A program made the position numbers and the translations under genes. From the NCBI GenBank assembly GCA_040437565.1, contig JBDOQK010000020.1, positions 248,001 to 312,000 of the forward strand: 64,000 bases of DNA, written 5' to 3'. Shown here piece after piece: positions 60,712 to 64,000 of the stretch. How positions within the stretch are numbered: position 1 is the stretch's first letter; each line of letters begins with the position of its first letter. The notes below the pieces were generated by a model, which saw only the letters and a program-made list of their open reading frames with translations, was not told where the DNA came from and did no database searches. Source of the stretch: Albugo candida (Eukaryota > Oomycota > Peronosporomycetes > Albuginales).

Positions 60712-63693
60712 ATGAATCGAATTTGGTCGCTATGCGTCCATTGCATCGGATTATATCTCTTCACATCGGGTTTCTTCCTTACACGCTTTGAAGTCACAAA
60801 CCATAGCAGCTGTGAGGATCATCCGCTTCAATTCAACCCCACAATACTGCATTTACGGGAAAGAATCGATGTAAACGTTCCATCCTCCATCCGCGACATC
60901 CCCTGGCTTCGAAATGACACGAAGCATAACGCGACGTCAGGGAATTGCTGGATGAAAGCGCGATTCAAACGTGTTATCTTTGTGATTATAGACGCCCTTC
61001 GCTACGATTTCGTTGTTCCACCGACAAACACATCAGAAAACACTTATAATTTGTATCATAATCGACTTCCTATTCTCATTGAAACGCTACAAAAACACCC
61101 AAAACACACGAGAATCCATAAATTTGTAGCAGATCCACCGACAATGACGATGCAGCGTCTAAAAGGCTTGACAACTGGCAGTTTGCCCACATTTCTCGAT
61201 ATCAAAGACAATTTGCATAGCACCAAAATATACGAAGATAACTTATTAGACCAAGTCATCGAGGCTTCCCTTCGAGAACGAAAACGCCAAATAATCTTCA
61301 TGGGAGACGATACTTGGGAGGGATTGTACAACACGCAATTCACGCGGAAATACGCATTCGATTCGTTCAATGTCAAAGATTTGGATACAGTTGATCACGG
61401 TGTCGTGTCCAATTTGTTTCCAGAGCTCGCTCGTTACCGAGAATGGGACTTGTTGATTGCCCATTTTCTTGGGGTCGATCATGTTGGCCATACATTTGGA
61501 CCAAACACCACATACATGAGCGATAAGCTCGATGAAATGAATACCGTTCTGACCAAACTCATACACGAGCTACCAGACTCTGATACTTTGCTGGTGGTCA
61601 TGGGCGATCACGGGATGTCGGCGGAAGGGAATCATGGTGGGGCCACCGATGAGGAGACTGGAGCAGCTTTATTTCTTTACAGTAATTCTCCGTTTCTCAG
61701 CGACCTGATGGAAGACCACGTAGCGTCCAATGATTGTGTTGATGGTTGTAGCGATTTTGAAAATGTCATCAAGCAAATGTGGACGCAACAAAACGTTCCT
61801 CAGGTCGATATCGTTCCTTCGTTGGCACTTTTATTGGGCATTGCGATTCCATTTGGAAATCTCGGAAGCATTATTCCGTCCATGTTTTACTTTGGTCAAG
61901 ACGATCACAAAGACCCAAAGTTGGCCAGATTATCGCGGCTAGAGACCGTGAATATGGCATTCCTACTGAACGTTCGACAGGTCCGACGATATTTGTTCAC
62001 GTATACGGCGACATCCAACCTTCCAGTCGCGATTTTTGACCAGCTCGAATCATTATACGCTCAGATCGTTGACGTTGAGGAGCAATTAGCTCAGCTTTGG
62101 AAGCGCTCTCAGGGCACTCAGAGTGTCGATTCAGCGATCAAACTCCATCTCCAGCTATTCATCCGAGCTGAAACGTATCTTCGCGAGACGCTGCATTCCG
62201 GTCGAGCCATGTGGACGCAATTCAATCTCATTGAAATGACGTGGGGGATCATTTTACTATTATGGAATCTCTTCATGGTGCTTGCGTCTTTGAGGTCGTA
62301 CTCTTCAACTGGAAGCAAATTTCCATTTCTCGGCTGCGTAATGGGAGCCAGCATCCCGCTACTGCTAAAGCTTGATACGATCCCATTCATTCCTGCTCAT
62401 AAAACAGGTCAAGTGACTTTCCTTTGTGGACTTCTCGGGATGTGTCAATCATCGTGGTCATGGATCACATCTCGAAAAAATTCGCGCGAGAATTTCCAGC
62501 AGCTCAATTTCGTTGTGGTCGCTTCTCTTTCAACGATCCTGCTGCATGTGATGGCTCTGTTCACCAACAGTTATATCGTAGCAGAGCATCAAGTGATGCA
62601 GTTTCTTCTAGTGACACTTGGAGCCTCTCACGCAATTCAAAGTATCCAGCAGAAAAATCGATCAAATGTCGTGTACGCAAGCCTGGCGTTGATGCTATTG
62701 ACACGTATCGCCACAGGAATCCCGTCACCGAATGTCATCCAGTCACAACTCTCATTTTGGAGATCGCTGTTGCCCATATTCGGGCACGGAAGTGCCATCA
62801 CAACGCTTTTCTGGAACTCGAGCAGAAATATAACACATCGGCGCTCTAGGCTTTATTTCAGGATGATCCCGGCGCTGTGCTGGCTTCAGTTTATTTGTGT
62901 CTTGTTATACTGGAGCTATTCGCCAATTTCAAGTGCTTTCTGGAGACAATGGCTTCCTCGATTTGTCTTTTTGACCCCTATTTTCCATTTCATCGTCACG
63001 ATCAATCAAAATAAATCATTGTATATCGCGTGGCATCATCGTGACCATATCATCTATCTCCCAGCAGCGATTACATCATCGGCGATTCTGCTTGTTCCAG
63101 CGTACATGTTGATCCTTGGACCTTTATCTCCACTCTCCGTCATGCTTTTGCTCGGTCAAATCATCTGCTTCGCGTTCATCATCCATTGCATGGACCCGTT
63201 TCCAGGCTCAAAAACAAAGCCATTGAGTGTCATCGCATGTGCTTTGTGCTGGTGTACAATGTCGTACCATTCGTTCTTCTTCACTGGTCATGAGAATGCA
63301 TTCTCGAGTCTTCAAAATGCCGCTGGGTTTATCGGTTTCGATGACTTTTGCTTTCATTGGGCCGGGATATTGTTGGCGTTCAATACGTTTGGGAATTACA
63401 TGCTTCAAGCTCTTTTGATGGCGATCGTATTACGTATTCGAGTCGGGTCTTCCACAAGTCCAATAACGAGGGCAACGATACGCACAAAATTGGATAGAAA
63501 CACTGCTTCGACAACCGCTATCGCGTACTTTTCTCTCAACGCGTGTGTGACAACGGTTTTTGTCGCTATGCAGAGACGTCATCTGATGGTTTGGTCGATA
63601 TTCTCGCCCAAATTCGTCTTTGATGCTATCACATCCATCCTTTGGTATCTGTTGGCAGTGTCGCTTTGCGGTTGGCATCGAAACAATTCTTAG
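60712..63693 (+). CDS. PIGO: GPI ethanolamine phosphate transferase 3 (PIG-O)
   Basis: PIG-O adds the bridging ethanolamine phosphate to the third mannose of the GPI anchor in the ER (family knowledge). Single exon, 993 aa. An N-terminal signal anchor (GLYLFTSGFFLTRF) precedes an alkaline-phosphatase-type catalytic domain: RVIFVIIDALRYDF near 90 (metal Asp), MGDDTWEGLY near 198, DLLIAHFLGVDHVGHTFGP near 250, and VVMGDHGMSAEGNHGG near 297. From about 505 to the end there are a dozen or so hydrophobic spans. Length and layout match the family. There are no introns, unlike most neighbours. Confidence 0.92.
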   Translation: MNRIWSLCVHCIGLYLFTSGFFLTRFEVTNHSSCEDHPLQFNPTILHLRERIDVNVPSSIRDIPWLRNDTKHNATSGNCWMKARFKRVIFVIIDALRYDFVVPPTNTSENTYNLYHNRLPILIETLQKHPKHTRIHKFVADPPTMTMQRLKGLTTGSLPTFLDIKDNLHSTKIYEDNLLDQVIEASLRERKRQIIFMGDDTWEGLYNTQFTRKYAFDSFNVKDLDTVDHGVVSNLFPELARYREWDLLIAHFLGVDHVGHTFGPNTTYMSDKLDEMNTVLTKLIHELPDSDTLLVVMGDHGMSAEGNHGGATDEETGAALFLYSNSPFLSDLMEDHVASNDCVDGCSDFENVIKQMWTQQNVPQVDIVPSLALLLGIAIPFGNLGSIIPSMFYFGQDDHKDPKLARLSRLETVNMAFLLNVRQVRRYLFTYTATSNLPVAIFDQLESLYAQIVDVEEQLAQLWKRSQGTQSVDSAIKLHLQLFIRAETYLRETLHSGRAMWTQFNLIEMTWGIILLLWNLFMVLASLRSYSSTGSKFPFLGCVMGASIPLLLKLDTIPFIPAHKTGQVTFLCGLLGMCQSSWSWITSRKNSRENFQQLNFVVVASLSTILLHVMALFTNSYIVAEHQVMQFLLVTLGASHAIQSIQQKNRSNVVYASLALMLLTRIATGIPSPNVIQSQLSFWRSLLPIFGHGSAITTLFWNSSRNITHRRSRLYFRMIPALCWLQFICVLLYWSYSPISSAFWRQWLPRFVFLTPIFHFIVTINQNKSLYIAWHHRDHIIYLPAAITSSAILLVPAYMLILGPLSPLSVMLLLGQIICFAFIIHCMDPFPGSKTKPLSVIACALCWCTMSYHSFFFTGHENAFSSLQNAAGFIGFDDFCFHWAGILLAFNTFGNYMLQALLMAIVLRIRVGSSTSPITRATIRTKLDRNTASTTAIAYFSLNACVTTVFVAMQRRHLMVWSIFSPKFVFDAITSILWYLLAVSLCGWHRNNS

Positions 63694-63765
63694 TGAATAC
63701 GCAGGTAAGAGGTATCGAATTGCATGTCATCCGGTCCATAGACAATTCTTTTCATTCCAACGTCG

Positions 63766-64000
63766 CTAACTCTGGTCCATTGGAGTACGTGAAGGTCTTG
63801 ACTGCTCTTCCAGTCGGACTGCTTGAAATCGCTCATTGCTTGCACGGATCTCATCCTCACTGTCATCGTACTCGATAGTGTCGGCGTCGATATCGACTAC
63901 GGCTGAATTAGTTTCTGCTTCATCGTCTGCGTCAAGGTCATCATCACTCGCAATCATCCCGAGCTCTTCGTTGCTCACATTCCGTCGAAGCAAGTGTTCT
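63766..64000 (-). CDS. C-terminal part of an acidic protein (continues beyond the window)
   Basis: The frame is open from the right edge to a stop at 63766-63768. It is rich in Asp and Glu (SDDDLDADDEAETNS, IEYDDSEDEIRASNERF) and ends PSRTPMDQS. Such tails occur in many nuclear and ribosome-biogenesis proteins, so no family can be named. It converges on PIGO with 72 bp between the stops. A splice near the end cannot be excluded. Confidence 0.5.
   Translation of the reverse strand, partial: EHLLRRNVSNEELGMIASDDDLDADDEAETNSAVVDIDADTIEYDDSEDEIRASNERFQAVRLEEQSRPSRTPMDQS

Overview
The window is a eukaryotic nuclear contig. I read it as an oomycete, and a compact-genome biotroph such as Albugo is my best guess (the genus is inference). 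The reasons are very close gene packing, many short GT-AG introns (mostly 44-60 bp, clustering at 53-56 bp), degraded Ty1/copia and Ty3/gypsy elements, and small secreted proteins whose upstream sequence resembles the published oomycete initiator consensus. The scaffold has eleven gaps of exactly 100 N. Four of them lie between two copies of the same sequence, so contig ends were laid side by side instead of being merged. Removing those duplications restores intact reading frames.

Left housekeeping block, 1-16.9 kb: the Gly-rich tail of an RRM/hnRNP protein, the mitochondrial RNA helicase SUPV3L1, a mitochondrial Na+/Ca2+ exchanger (NCLX type, opposite strand), Mediator kinase-module subunit MED12, the start of a VHS-domain protein, and mitochondrial leucyl-tRNA synthetase in seven exons.

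Accessory island, 17-45.6 kb: fossil LTR retroelements (two Ty3/gypsy, two Ty1/copia, one gag-like piece), diverged copies of a relic that may come from a USP9X-type ubiquitin hydrolase gene, and a three-member family of small secreted proteins. Two members look intact (35158-35937 and 44479-45086, both minus strand) and one is broken (about 21564, plus strand). The members share their upstream sequence. For the two intact genes the relic also lies beside them, so relic, secreted gene and upstream cassette appear to have duplicated as one unit. One Ty1/copia element sits inside a relic copy; another relic copy preserves the matching empty site.

Right housekeeping block, 46-64 kb: TAF13 (TFIID), histone chaperone ASF1, an unrecognised 394-aa protein, an ApaH/PPP-like phosphatase, an unrecognised 851-aa protein with one membrane span, a five-exon glycerophosphodiester phosphodiesterase with CBM20, discoidin-like and cyclic-nucleotide-binding domains, an RBM45-like multi-RRM protein, a TauD-type dioxygenase, the GPI-anchor enzyme PIG-O, and the acidic end of a further gene. 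Three products (MED12, TAF13, ASF1) act in transcription or chromatin, and two or three act in mitochondria. There is no sign of operons. I found no convincing tRNA, rRNA or CRISPR.
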